The notes: generated by a model from the sequence alone, not told the origin. A DNA stretch of 7,850 nucleotides from Georgenia sp. (GCA_027322565.1 DAHVRG010000248.1:1-7850); one strand, 5' to 3'; counted from the stretch's first letter, positions 1 to 6,717 are shown. Translations and numbers: made by a program.

Positions 1-195
1 GCCGTGCGCGGTCGAGGCGGTTCCCTCCGCCGTCGGACGAGGCGGCGAGTCGGGCGCCGACCCGCTCGCCCCGGCCGGTGCGCCGCCGGAGGGGACGAGG
101 CACACACCGTCGACGCACATGCCGGCACCGGCGTCGTCCCCGAGCGGCTGCAGACCGGCCGGCGGTGCCGGCGGTGCGAAGGGGAGCTCGCTCAC
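1..195 (-). CDS. Unrecognised Ala/Pro/Gly-rich protein, N-terminal part only
   Basis: This is an open minus-strand frame with no stop before the window edge, so only the first 65 codons are visible. The GTG start at 195-193 overlaps the TGA stop of the DsbA-like gene (GTGA, 4 nt), the usual sign of translational coupling in an operon. A GAGG at a somewhat long spacing upstream could serve as the ribosome binding site. Codons are strongly G/C-ending, as in the neighbouring genes. The protein begins MSELPFAPPAPPAGLQPLGD, then has a CVDGVC motif (two Cys four residues apart, about residues 27-32), then a Pro/Ala/Gly/Ser-rich stretch running to the edge. There is no signal peptide or membrane helix in the visible part. 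I do not recognise the family. The Cys pair beside a thiol oxidoreductase could be functionally linked to it, but that is speculation. Confidence 0.55.
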   Translation of the reverse strand, partial: MSELPFAPPAPPAGLQPLGDDAGAGMCVDGVCLVPSGGAPAGASGSAPDSPPRPTAEGTASTAHG

Positions 196-848
196 CGGGA
201 CACCGCCTCGGAACGCACCTGCTGCAGCGCCTGGGTGAAGACCTCGGGCCGCTGCGCCCCCGAGACCCCGTACTTGCCACCGATGACGTAGAACGGCACG
301 CCCTGGATGCCGTACGCGCGGGCCTGGGCGATGTCCGCGGTGACGGCGTCGGCGTAGCTGCCCTCCTCCAGGGCGGTACGCAGCGCGTCGGCGTCGAGGC
401 CGACCTCGGCCCCGAGCGCGACGAGCTCGTCGACGCGGCCGACGTGCCGTCCCTCCTCGAAGTAGGCGGCGAAGAGCCGCTCGACCAGCTCGAGCTGCTT
501 GCCCTGCGCCTTGGCGAAGTGCAGCGCCTGGTGGGCGAGCAGGGTCTTGGTGTGCCGCACCGCGTCGAAGTCGTACCGCAGCCCGACGTCGGCGGCGATC
601 GTCGTGACCTGCCGCAGCATCTGCTCGACCTGCTCCTTCGGCATGCCCTTGTGGGCGGAGAGGAAGTCGGCCTCGCTGCCCTCGAAGTCCACCGGGGTGT
701 CGGGTGCGAGCTCGAAGGAGTGGTAGGTGACGGTGACGTCGTCGGCGCCGTCGAAGGCGGCGAGCCCGGCCTCGAACTTGCGCTTGCCGATGAAGCACCA
801 CGGGCACGCGATGTCGGACCAGACGTCGACATGGATCGATGAAGTCAT
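192..848 (-). CDS. DsbA family oxidoreductase, FrnE-like
   Basis: This is a 218-residue thioredoxin-fold dithiol oxidoreductase/isomerase of the DsbA-FrnE type. The N-terminus has the first beta strand followed by the redox-active CPWC (Cys15 and Cys18, in SDIACPWCFIGKRKFE). A helical insertion domain occupies roughly residues 55-165. The cis-proline loop follows in GIQGVPFYVIGGKYGVSGAQ (Pro185). Length fits the family (about 210-240). There is no signal peptide or membrane anchor, so it should act in the cytoplasm on protein or small-molecule thiols; the substrate cannot be read from sequence. I chose ATG at 848 because the conserved beta strand starts right after it. An in-frame GTG at 869 would add seven residues that do not look conserved. 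The gene lies 63 nt downstream of ku on the same strand and overlaps the next gene by 4 nt, so the three may be cotranscribed. FrnE of Streptomyces was named from frenolicin polyketide synthesis, but nothing here suggests a polyketide cluster. Confidence 0.93.
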   Translation of the reverse strand: MTSSIHVDVWSDIACPWCFIGKRKFEAGLAAFDGADDVTVTYHSFELAPDTPVDFEGSEADFLSAHKGMPKEQVEQMLRQVTTIAADVGLRYDFDAVRHTKTLLAHQALHFAKAQGKQLELVERLFAAYFEEGRHVGRVDELVALGAEVGLDADALRTALEEGSYADAVTADIAQARAYGIQGVPFYVIGGKYGVSGAQRPEVFTQALQQVRSEAVSR

Positions 849-911
849 ACCGGGGCAACCCGCAGGCACCGCGGGGCATTCCCGGCACCCGCACCCGCCA
901 CCGGGAGACGG

Positions 912-1949
912 TCAGGCGGTCTTCTTGCTCGCCGCCTTCTTCCTCGTCGAGCTGCCGCTCTTCTTCGTGGACGCGGACTTCTCCCCGGACTTCGTCGTCT
1001 TCGTGGACTTCGACTTCGAGCCGCCCGAGGACGACGCCCGCGACGACGAGCCACCGTCCGACCTCGCCCGCGACGACGAGCGGGACGACGAGGCACCCGA
1101 GGAGCTCGAGGACGACGAACCCGACGACGACCCGCCGCTCGCCGCCTTCGCCCCACCGGACTTCTTCTCCTTGGCGGCGGAGACGGAACGGCGCAGGGCC
1201 TCCATGAGGTCGAGCACCTCGGCCTCCTCGCCCTCCTCCCGCTCGCCGAAGGTCTCCTCGGTGTCGACCGCCTCACCCTGCTCGAGCTTCGCCTCGACGA
1301 GCGTACGCAGCTGCTCCTGGTACTCGTCGACGAACTCCTCCGGCTGGAAGTCCCCGGAGAAGTTCTCGACCAGCGCCGAGGCCATCTCCAGCTCCTTGGC
1401 GCTGATCCGGACATCCTTGTCGATGCCGGCGAAGTCCGGCTCGCGCACCTCGTCCTCCCACAGCAGGGTCTGGAGGACCATGACGTCGTCGCGGACCCGG
1501 AGCGCCCCGAGCTGGGTGCGCTGGCGCAGGGTGAAGGACACGATCGCCGTCCGGTCGGTCTCCTCCAGCGTCCGGCGCAGCAGCGCGTAGGACTTGGCCG
1601 AGGTCGAGGCCGGGGCGAGGTAGTAGCTCTTCGACATCATGATCGGGTCGACCTGCTCGCTCGGCACGAACTGGAGGATCTCGATCTCCCGGGATCGCTC
1701 GGTCGGCAGGTCGGCGAGCTCGTCGTCGGTGAGGACGACGGTGCGCTCGCCGTCGGCATACGCCTTGGCGATGTCGCCCCACTCGACGACCTCCCCGCAC
1801 ACCTCGCAGCGTCGCTGGTAGCGGATCCGGCCGCCGTCGGTGCTGTGCACCTGGTGCAGCCGCAGGTCGTGGTTCTCGGTCGCGCTGTAGACGGAGATGG
1901 GCACGTTGACCAACCCGAAGGTGATCGAGCCCTTCCAGATCGCGCGCAT
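912..1949 (-). CDS. ku: Non-homologous end-joining protein Ku
   Basis: This 345-residue bacterial Ku forms a homodimeric ring that threads onto double-strand DNA ends, bridges them and recruits and stimulates ligase D. The canonical start MRAIWKGSITFGLVNVPISV is followed by the beta-barrel core to about residue 255, with typical segments such as SREIEILQFVPSEQVDPI and YYLAP. The core also holds a CEVC pair (Cys48, Cys51). After the core comes a low-complexity tail of about 90 residues: residues 271-311 contain 25 Ser in 41 positions with interspersed Arg and Gly, and the last 35 residues are rich in Lys, Ser and Thr. Lys-rich extensions of Ku in mycobacteria are known to contact DNA, and the same is inferred here. 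The Ser-rich portion is unusual. The ATG at 1949 has a strong ribosome binding site (GGGAGGAGG, 4 nt spacing). The gene is transcribed divergently from the membrane-protein/ligD pair, its functional partners. Confidence 0.97.
   Translation of the reverse strand: MRAIWKGSITFGLVNVPISVYSATENHDLRLHQVHSTDGGRIRYQRRCEVCGEVVEWGDIAKAYADGERTVVLTDDELADLPTERSREIEILQFVPSEQVDPIMMSKSYYLAPASTSAKSYALLRRTLEETDRTAIVSFTLRQRTQLGALRVRDDVMVLQTLLWEDEVREPDFAGIDKDVRISAKELEMASALVENFSGDFQPEEFVDEYQEQLRTLVEAKLEQGEAVDTEETFGEREEGEEAEVLDLMEALRRSVSAAKEKKSGGAKAASGGSSSGSSSSSSSGASSSRSSSRARSDGGSSSRASSSGGSKSKSTKTTKSGEKSASTKKSGSSTRKKAASKKTA
1035..1081. repeat. Direct 17-bp repeat in the Ku tail coding region
   Basis: Two identical 17-nt copies (CGCCCGCGACGACGAGC, at 1035-1051 and 1065-1081) lie 30 nt apart in frame within ku. 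They encode the repeated Ser-Ser-Ser-Arg-Ala pattern of the Ser/Arg-rich tail. They sit in a larger stretch of simple GACGAC-type sequence (about 1020-1130 on the plus strand). Such repeats can expand or contract by slippage, so tail length may vary between strains; that is inferred. Confidence 0.6.
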
Positions 1950-2142
1950 ACTGCCTCCTCCCGGGCAGGGTCGACCGTCGTGTCGGCCCTGCGGCCCCCG
2001 GACCAGTCAAGTGCCCGTACCGTACTCGCGCCAGTGGAATAGGCACAGACCTGCGGCAAAGCGGCCCCAAAGAGGACTCCCGCGCCCTACGGTGGAGCCG
2101 GCGCAGCGACGCGCGGACGCACAGGTGCGGGAAGGAGCGGGA
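1950..2142. promoter_or_regulatory. Divergent intergenic region between ku and the membrane-protein/ligD pair
   Basis: This 193-nt gap separates the divergent starts of ku (minus) and the DoxX-like gene (plus), so promoters for both should lie here. I see good ribosome binding sites at each end: GGGAGGAGG read on minus at 1962-1954, and GAAGGAG at 2131-2137. A TACGGT at 2088-2093 fits the loose actinobacterial -10 pattern TAnnnT for the plus-strand genes, without a recognisable -35. On the minus strand a TTGACT (2010-2005) resembles a -35, but no -10 follows at the right distance. I find no convincing operator palindrome or SOS box. Confidence 0.35.
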
Positions 2143-2511
2143 GTGGAGATCTGGCTGTGGGTGGTCACCGGGCTGCTGGCGGTCGTCTTCCTCGGGTCCG
2201 GGGCCTCCAAGCTCGTCAAGTCGCGGCAGTCTCTGTACGAGGGCGGCATGACCTACGTCCAGGACATCCACCCGGCGGTGCTCAAGGGGATCGGCCTGCT
2301 CGAGCTCGCCGGTGCGCTCGGGCTCGTCCTGCCGCCGGTGCTCGAACACCGGGTCGAGCTCGTGCCGGTCGCCGCAGGGGCGCTCGGCCTCATGATGATC
2401 ATCGCCACGGCGATCCACATCCGGCGCCGGGAGCCGTTCGTCGTCCCGCTCGTCCTCGGGCTCGTCGCCGGGGCGCTCGCCGTGCTGCGGCTCACCGACC
2501 TCCCCGTGTGA
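2143..2511 (+). CDS. DoxX/MauE-like small integral membrane protein
   Basis: This is a 122-residue membrane protein with four predicted helices at about residues 4-23, 46-66, 73-93 and 99-117. The first helix contains the FLGSGASKL pattern typical of DoxX/MauE-type proteins, followed by a short polar loop (LVKSRQS). The third and fourth helices are separated by an Arg-rich turn (RRREPF). Members of this group sit in the cytoplasmic membrane; some are linked to thiol or quinone redox chemistry, but the function of most is unknown. The GTG at 2143 was chosen because GAAGGAG lies 5 nt upstream and the reading starts directly at the first helix; the open frame extends further upstream without coding character. 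It is 43 nt (or 7 nt, if the alternative ligD start is used) upstream of ligD on the same strand, so it is probably cotranscribed with it. A role in end joining is not supported by anything in the sequence. Confidence 0.85.
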   Translation: MEIWLWVVTGLLAVVFLGSGASKLVKSRQSLYEGGMTYVQDIHPAVLKGIGLLELAGALGLVLPPVLEHRVELVPVAAGALGLMMIIATAIHIRRREPFVVPLVLGLVAGALAVLRLTDLPV

Positions 2512-2554
2512 GGACCACGTGGCGGCACGTCGGCCGGGCAGGCAGCATGGCGCC

Positions 2555-5110
2555 ATGGCGAAGGACAGCGCACCCACCGTGGTCCAGGTCGACGGCCACC
2601 GGCTGCGTCTGACGAACCTGGGCCGGGTGCTCTACCCCGCCACCGGGACGACGAAGGCGGACGTCCTGGAGTACTACGCGACGGTTGCGCCCGTCATGCT
2701 CCCGCACTGCGCCGGACGGCCCGCCACCCGCAAGCGCTGGCCGAACGGGGTGGGTACCGCCGACGAGCCCGGTGAGGTGTTCTTCCAGAAGAACCTCGGC
2801 GCCGGCGCTCCGGACTGGGTCGAGCGGGTCGACATCGAGCACAGCGACCACGTCAACACCTACCCGATCGTCAACGAGGCGGCCACGCTCGCCTGGTTCG
2901 CCCAGGTCGCGGCGCTGGAGGTGCACGTGCCGCAGTGGCGCGTGGGCAGCGACGGCAAGCGGCGCAACCCCGACCGACTCGTGCTCGACCTCGACCCCGG
3001 CCAGGGGGCCGGGCTGGAGGAGTGTGTCGAGGTGGCGCTGCTGGCCCGCGACATCCTCCGGGGAATGGGCCTGGAGCCCGTGCCCGTGACGAGCGGCTCC
3101 AAGGGGATCCACCTCTACGCCCCGCTCCGTGGTGTCGCCACCTCCGAGCAGGTGAGCGAGGTCGCCCACGAGCTCGCGCGCAGCCTGGAGGCCGACCACC
3201 CCGACCTCGTCGTCTCCAACATGAAGAAGGAGCTGCGGCGCGGGAAGGTGCTCGTCGACTGGTCGCAGAACAACCAGAACAAGACGACGATCGCGCCCTA
3301 CTCGCTGCGCGGCCGGGAGCATCCGATGGTGGCCGCACCGCGGACGTGGGAGGAGCTCACCGACCCCGACCTCCGGCACCTCGACTTCGTCGAGGTGCGC
3401 GAGATCGTCGAGCGCCGCGGCGACCCGATGGCCGAGCTCGCCGAGGCCGCCGACCAGGCCGGAGGTCAGCCCAGGCGGGACCGGCTCGAGGTGTACCGGG
3501 CGAAGCGGGACGCGAGCCGGACGCCGGAGCCCGTGCCGTCGCAGGTCGCGCCTGACGACGGCACACTGACCTTCGTCATCCAGGAGCACCACGCCACGCG
3601 GCTGCACTGGGACCTCCGGCTCGCCCACGACGGTGTGCTCGTCAGCTGGGCGCTGCCCAAGGGCGTGCCGACGTCGCCGAAGAAGAACCACCTCGCCGTC
3701 CAGACCGAGGACCACCCGATGGAGTACCTCACCTTCTCCGGGACGATCCCGAAGGGGGAGTACGGCGCCGGCGAGATGACCATCTGGGACCACGGCACCT
3801 ACACCTTCGAGAAGTGGCGCGAGGGCAAGGAGGTCATCGTCACCCTCACCGGTCAGCCCGACGGCGGGCTCGCCGGTCCGGACGGCCCCGGGCGCACGAG
3901 CCGCTTCGCGCTCATCCACACCGGTGGGCGGTCCGACGGCGAGGAGAACCACTGGCTCATCCACCTCATGGGGGCGAAGGACGACGGTGACGGCGGGAGT
4001 ACCCGCCGTCGGGCGCGGTCCGGTGGGGGCGGCAGGGCGCGGAGCGGTGCCGACGACGACCCCGGAGGGGACGGGGACGACGCCGAGGACAGGGCAGCAC
4101 GGGCCGGGGGAGAGGACGGGGCTCCCCGACGGCGCGGCGGTGGCCCGCCGGAACCCGTGACACCGATGCTCGCGACGCTCAGCGACGCCCGGAGGCTCGA
4201 CCCGAGCGCCGAGTGGGCGGTCGAGATGAAGTGGGACGGTGTGCGCGCCGTCGTCGTCATCGACGACGGGGAGCTGAAGCTGTTCAGCCGCACGGGACGG
4301 GACGTCACCGACAGCTACCCGGAGCTCGCCGAGCTCACCGGCTGCGTGTCCGCGAGGACGGCCGTGCTCGACGGCGAGATCGTCGCCCTCACCCCGACCG
4401 GGCGACCCGACTTCGGGCTCCTCCAGCAGCGCATCCAGCTCACCGACAAGCGGGCCATCGGCCGTGCAGCCAACGCCGACCCCGTGCGGCTCATGCTCTT
4501 CGACGCCCTCGAGGTGGACGGCCGCAGCCTGCTGCGCCGGACCTACGACGAGCGTCGGGCCGAGCTCGAGGAGGTCGTCGACACCGACGGCTGTCCGCTC
4601 GTGGACATCCCGCCCGCCTTCGAGGGCGACCTCGACGCCGCGATCGCCGCCAGCCGGCAGTGGCAGCTCGAGGGGGTCGTCGCCAAGCGGCGGGACGCCC
4701 CGTACACGCCGGGCCGGCGCAGCCGGGCGTGGCTGAAGATCAAGCACGCGACGACGCAGGAGGCAGTCGTCGTCGGGTGGCGGCCCGGGCAGGGCCACCG
4801 TGCCGGAAAGGTCGGCTCCCTTCTCCTCGCGCTACCGGAGGACGGCGAGCTGCGGTACATCGGGCGCGTGGGTACCGGGTTCTCCGAGCGGGAGGCCGCC
4901 CAGTGGGCGGCCGAGCTGCGCCGGGAGGAACGCAAGACCGCTCCGCTGGACGTCCCCCGCCCCGAGGCGCGCGACGCCCGCTGGGTCACACCGCGGCGCG
5001 TCGCCGAGGTCGAGTTCGCCGAGTGGACCTCCACCGGGCGCCTGCGCCACCCCCGCTGGCGTGGCTGGCGGCCGGACAAGGAGCCGGCCGACGTCGTCCG
5101 GGAGTCCTGA
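2555..5110 (+). CDS. ligD: Multifunctional ATP-dependent DNA ligase LigD (Pol-PE-Lig order)
   Basis: This 851-residue enzyme fills, trims and seals broken DNA ends bound by Ku. Domain order is polymerase-phosphoesterase-ligase, as in mycobacteria and unlike the PE-Lig-Pol order of Pseudomonas. The primase-polymerase domain (about 10-290) has the catalytic DLDP (Asp145, Asp147), SGSKGIH (180-186) and third Asp in VDWSQN (Asp235). The 3'-phosphoesterase (about 335-475) keeps His345, His351, Asp353, Arg355 and His387, spaced as in the Pseudomonas PE active site. A Gly/Asp/Arg-rich linker of about 60 residues follows. The ligase starts at about 537, with adenylation Lys559 in EMKWDGVR, LDGEIV (605-610), EGVVAKRRDAPY (706-717) and WLKIKH (726-731), then an OB-fold to the end. 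All catalytic residues I can check are present. I chose ATG 2555; a GTG at 2519, with GAGGA 4 nt before it, would add 12 Arg-rich residues and remains possible. Confidence 0.96.
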   Translation: MAKDSAPTVVQVDGHRLRLTNLGRVLYPATGTTKADVLEYYATVAPVMLPHCAGRPATRKRWPNGVGTADEPGEVFFQKNLGAGAPDWVERVDIEHSDHVNTYPIVNEAATLAWFAQVAALEVHVPQWRVGSDGKRRNPDRLVLDLDPGQGAGLEECVEVALLARDILRGMGLEPVPVTSGSKGIHLYAPLRGVATSEQVSEVAHELARSLEADHPDLVVSNMKKELRRGKVLVDWSQNNQNKTTIAPYSLRGREHPMVAAPRTWEELTDPDLRHLDFVEVREIVERRGDPMAELAEAADQAGGQPRRDRLEVYRAKRDASRTPEPVPSQVAPDDGTLTFVIQEHHATRLHWDLRLAHDGVLVSWALPKGVPTSPKKNHLAVQTEDHPMEYLTFSGTIPKGEYGAGEMTIWDHGTYTFEKWREGKEVIVTLTGQPDGGLAGPDGPGRTSRFALIHTGGRSDGEENHWLIHLMGAKDDGDGGSTRRRARSGGGGRARSGADDDPGGDGDDAEDRAARAGGEDGAPRRRGGGPPEPVTPMLATLSDARRLDPSAEWAVEMKWDGVRAVVVIDDGELKLFSRTGRDVTDSYPELAELTGCVSARTAVLDGEIVALTPTGRPDFGLLQQRIQLTDKRAIGRAANADPVRLMLFDALEVDGRSLLRRTYDERRAELEEVVDTDGCPLVDIPPAFEGDLDAAIAASRQWQLEGVVAKRRDAPYTPGRRSRAWLKIKHATTQEAVVVGWRPGQGHRAGKVGSLLLALPEDGELRYIGRVGTGFSEREAAQWAAELRREERKTAPLDVPRPEARDARWVTPRRVAEVEFAEWTSTGRLRHPRWRGWRPDKEPADVVRES

Positions 5111-5140
5111 CCGACCGACCGAGCCGTCACGTCGAGGTCG

Positions 5141-5146
5141 TAGCAT
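5141..5146 (+). promoter_or_regulatory. Candidate -10 box for the ABC ATPase gene
   Basis: TAGCAT fits the actinobacterial TAnnnT -10 pattern and lies 28 nt upstream of the ATG at 5175, placing transcription start near 5153. No clear -35 is visible. The 64-nt gap after ligD shows no terminator-like hairpin, so read-through from ligD is also possible. Confidence 0.3.
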
Positions 5147-5174
5147 GCGCACAGGACGAAAGGAGCGCACGGAG

Positions 5175-5951
5175 ATGGCAACACGGGCAGTGCTACGGGC
5201 CGACGACCTCTGGGCGGGCTACCCGGGCGAGCAGGTGCTCCGGGGCATCGACCTCGAGGTCAGGGCCGGGGACGAGCCCGTGGGGATCGTCGGGCCCTCG
5301 GGAGCGGGAAAGACGACGCTCGTGCGTGCCCTCCAGGGCGGGCTGCGGCCCACGCGCGGCACCGTGACCTTCAACGACCGCCCCGTCCACCGCCTCCCGC
5401 GCCGGGACAACAAGCAGTTCAAGGCCGCGGTGCGCTTCACCTCACAGGACGCACTCACGGTCACCGACCCACGTCTGACCGTCGCGCGCAGCCTGGCGCT
5501 CGCGCTCGGGGAGGCGCGCAAGGCCGGCAGGACGCACGGCACCTCGATGAACGACCTGCTCGACGCCGTCGGGCTCCCGCCCACCTTCGCCGGCCGGAGG
5601 ATGGTCACGCTCTCGGGTGGGGAGAAGCAGCGGGTGGCGCTCGCCGCCGCGCTCGCCACCCGGCCCGAGATCCTCGTGCTCGACGAGCCCCTGACCGCCG
5701 TGGACCCCCAGGCGCGGGCCGACCTCACGCGCCGGCTCGCGCCCGTCATGGCCGAGCTCGACACCGCGGTCCTCCTCGTGTCCCACGACCTGGAGCTCGT
5801 GCAGCGGACCTGCGGTCACGTCCACGTCCTCACCGACGGGACGTTCGTCGCGACGGGGCCGCTGGGGAGCCTGCTCGCCGGGGACGGGCAGCACCCCACC
5901 GTGCGCGCGCTTGCCGACGCCGCCCCGCTGGCCGTACAGCGGTTCCGCTGA
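5175..5951 (+). CDS. ABC transporter ATP-binding protein, stand-alone
   Basis: This 258-residue nucleotide-binding subunit has all standard motifs: Walker A GPSGAGKTT (40-48, Lys46), Q-loop Gln91, signature LSGGEKQ (146-152), Walker B ILVLDE with catalytic Glu171, D-loop and H-loop His204. It should hydrolyse ATP to power a membrane transporter. Its general look, including the PLTAVDPQARADL segment and the DGTFVATGP ending region, resembles importer-type ATPases of the oligopeptide/nickel group, but the substrate cannot be assigned. No permease or binding protein is visible: ligD lies upstream and the convergent dps downstream, so its partner must be encoded elsewhere or it is an orphan. The ATG at 5175 is supported by GAAAGGAG 9 nt upstream; an in-frame ATG at 5145 would add ten residues and lacks a good ribosome binding site. 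The gene ends before a pair of hairpins. Confidence 0.9.
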   Translation: MATRAVLRADDLWAGYPGEQVLRGIDLEVRAGDEPVGIVGPSGAGKTTLVRALQGGLRPTRGTVTFNDRPVHRLPRRDNKQFKAAVRFTSQDALTVTDPRLTVARSLALALGEARKAGRTHGTSMNDLLDAVGLPPTFAGRRMVTLSGGEKQRVALAAALATRPEILVLDEPLTAVDPQARADLTRRLAPVMAELDTAVLLVSHDLELVQRTCGHVHVLTDGTFVATGPLGSLLAGDGQHPTVRALADAAPLAVQRFR

Positions 5952-5979
5952 GGGCGCCCCGCCGGCCCTCGGACAGCGG

Positions 5980-6013
5980 ACGGGTCGGCGCCGCTGACGC
6001 GGCACCGACCCGT
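5980..6013. terminator. Hairpin between convergent genes, likely bidirectional terminator
   Basis: Arms 5980-5992 (ACGGGTCGGCGCC) and 6001-6013 pair over 13 positions with one C-A mismatch and an 8-nt loop. The hairpin lies 28 nt after the ABC ATPase stop. There is no T-run on either side, so it is an L-shaped or Rho-assisted type of terminator, as is common in high-GC actinobacteria. Confidence 0.55.
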
Positions 6014-6017
6014 AGGA

Positions 6018-6048
6018 CCGGAGCGAGCCGGGTGCGGCGGCGCTCCGG
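6018..6048. terminator. Second hairpin between convergent genes
   Basis: Perfect 8-bp arms CCGGAGCG (6018-6025) and CGCTCCGG (6041-6048) enclose a 15-nt GC-rich loop, 30 nt past the dps stop. With the adjacent hairpin it makes a tandem pair that could stop transcription arriving from either side. There is no T-run. Confidence 0.4.
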
Positions 6049-6078
6049 GTGGACCGAGGGCGATGCGCCTCGTCCTCG

Positions 6079-6534
6079 TCAGACCTCCCCGGCGGAGGCG
6101 CGGAACATCCACGCCTGCTTCTCGAGACCGGTCGCGATCCCGACGAGGAGGTCGTGGGTCAGCGGGTCCTCCTCCTCGATCCCGTCGAGGTGACCCTTGA
6201 TCCGGTCGGCCGTGGCCTGCAGGCGCTCCTCGAACTGGCGGATCACCTTGTCGTCGGCCAGCCGGCCACCCGAGAGGGCGTCCACCTTGGAGGAGCTCGC
6301 CACCGTGGCGGCGCGCCCGTCGGGCTCGCCGCCGATCGCGACGAGGCGCTCGGCGACGTCGTCGGAGGCGAGGCGGACCTCGTCGGTGACCTCGTCGAGC
6401 TGGAGGTGCACCGAACGGAAGTGGGAGCCGTAGACGTTCCAGTGCGCCTGCTTCGCCTGCAGCGACAGGTCGATGAGGTCGACGAGGCTCTCCTGGAGGC
6501 TGGCGACGACCTTTTCCGAGGGCTTGGCTGCCAT
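6079..6534 (-). CDS. dps: Dps family DNA-binding ferritin-like protein
   Basis: This 151-residue protein is of the Dps (DNA protection during starvation) family, which forms hollow dodecamers that oxidise and store iron with hydrogen peroxide and can coat DNA. The family signature AKQAHWNVYGSHFRSVHLQLDE is present. The intersubunit ferroxidase ligands are visible with the classical spacing: His31, His43, Asp47, Asp58 and Glu62, followed by RLVAIGGEPDGRAAT. The N-terminus (MAAKPSEK) is short with two Lys, not the long Lys-rich tail of E. coli Dps, so tight DNA binding is not assured. The ATG at 6534 has GGAAGGAGA 6 nt upstream; the frame continues further upstream but without family similarity. 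The gene is convergent with the ABC ATPase and divergent from leuS. I could not identify a convincing sigma-factor or OxyR/Fur-type site in its upstream region (6535-6700). Confidence 0.95.
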   Translation of the reverse strand: MAAKPSEKVVASLQESLVDLIDLSLQAKQAHWNVYGSHFRSVHLQLDEVTDEVRLASDDVAERLVAIGGEPDGRAATVASSSKVDALSGGRLADDKVIRQFEERLQATADRIKGHLDGIEEEDPLTHDLLVGIATGLEKQAWMFRASAGEV

Positions 6535-6705
6535 CGAATCTCTCCTTCCCGCGGCGCGTAGGAGCGCCACGACGACAGTTGACGGAACGCTTTCGAGCAT
6601 ATGGCGAGGCCGCCGCCACCGCCCGCGCACCAAGCTCTTCGTCCGTCCCCGAGCACGGCGCGTGGACGTCGACGATCACCCCCTCGTCGGCGGCCCGGGC
6701 TGCGG

Positions 6706-6711
6706 TAAGGT
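6706..6711 (+). promoter_or_regulatory. -10 box of the leuS leader transcript
   Basis: TAAGGT matches the actinobacterial -10 consensus TAnnnT. Six nucleotides separate it from A6718, the first base of the leader peptide ATG, so transcription probably starts at or next to that base. No good -35 is visible 17-18 nt upstream. A weaker alternative, TTGACG at 6579-6584, lacks a convincing -10. Confidence 0.6.
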
Positions 6712-6717
6712 AGGCGC

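Noticed and set aside
4..842. Plus-strand Arg-rich frames opposite the first two genes
   Set aside because: Composition is typical of shadow frames (Arg/Gly/Val-rich, no motif), and the minus strand encodes a clear DsbA-like protein there.
875..905. G-rich tract on the minus strand between ku and the DsbA-like gene, considered as a G-quadruplex or terminator
   Set aside because: Only three clean GGG tracts lie close together and the best stem is about 5 bp. This is ordinary for a 70% GC spacer.
727..1590. Plus-strand frame with a long Asp/Glu-rich stretch opposite the ku tail
   Set aside because: The acidic stretch is the complement of the Ser/Arg-rich codons of the Ku tail. The Ku frame has a proper start, ribosome binding site and full family similarity.
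2005..2010. TTGACT on the minus strand as a -35 box for ku
   Set aside because: No -10-like hexamer occurs 16-19 nt downstream on the minus strand, so it is not supported as a promoter.
2492..4798. A 768-codon open frame on the minus strand, antisense to ligD
   Set aside because: Long antisense frames are expected opposite GC-rich genes with strong third-position G/C. The translation is Val/Leu/Gly/Arg-rich with no family motif, while the plus-strand frame is a complete LigD with all catalytic residues.
5110..5120. GACC tandem triplication just after ligD
   Set aside because: Three tetranucleotide units in a GC-rich spacer are unremarkable and do not form a hairpin.
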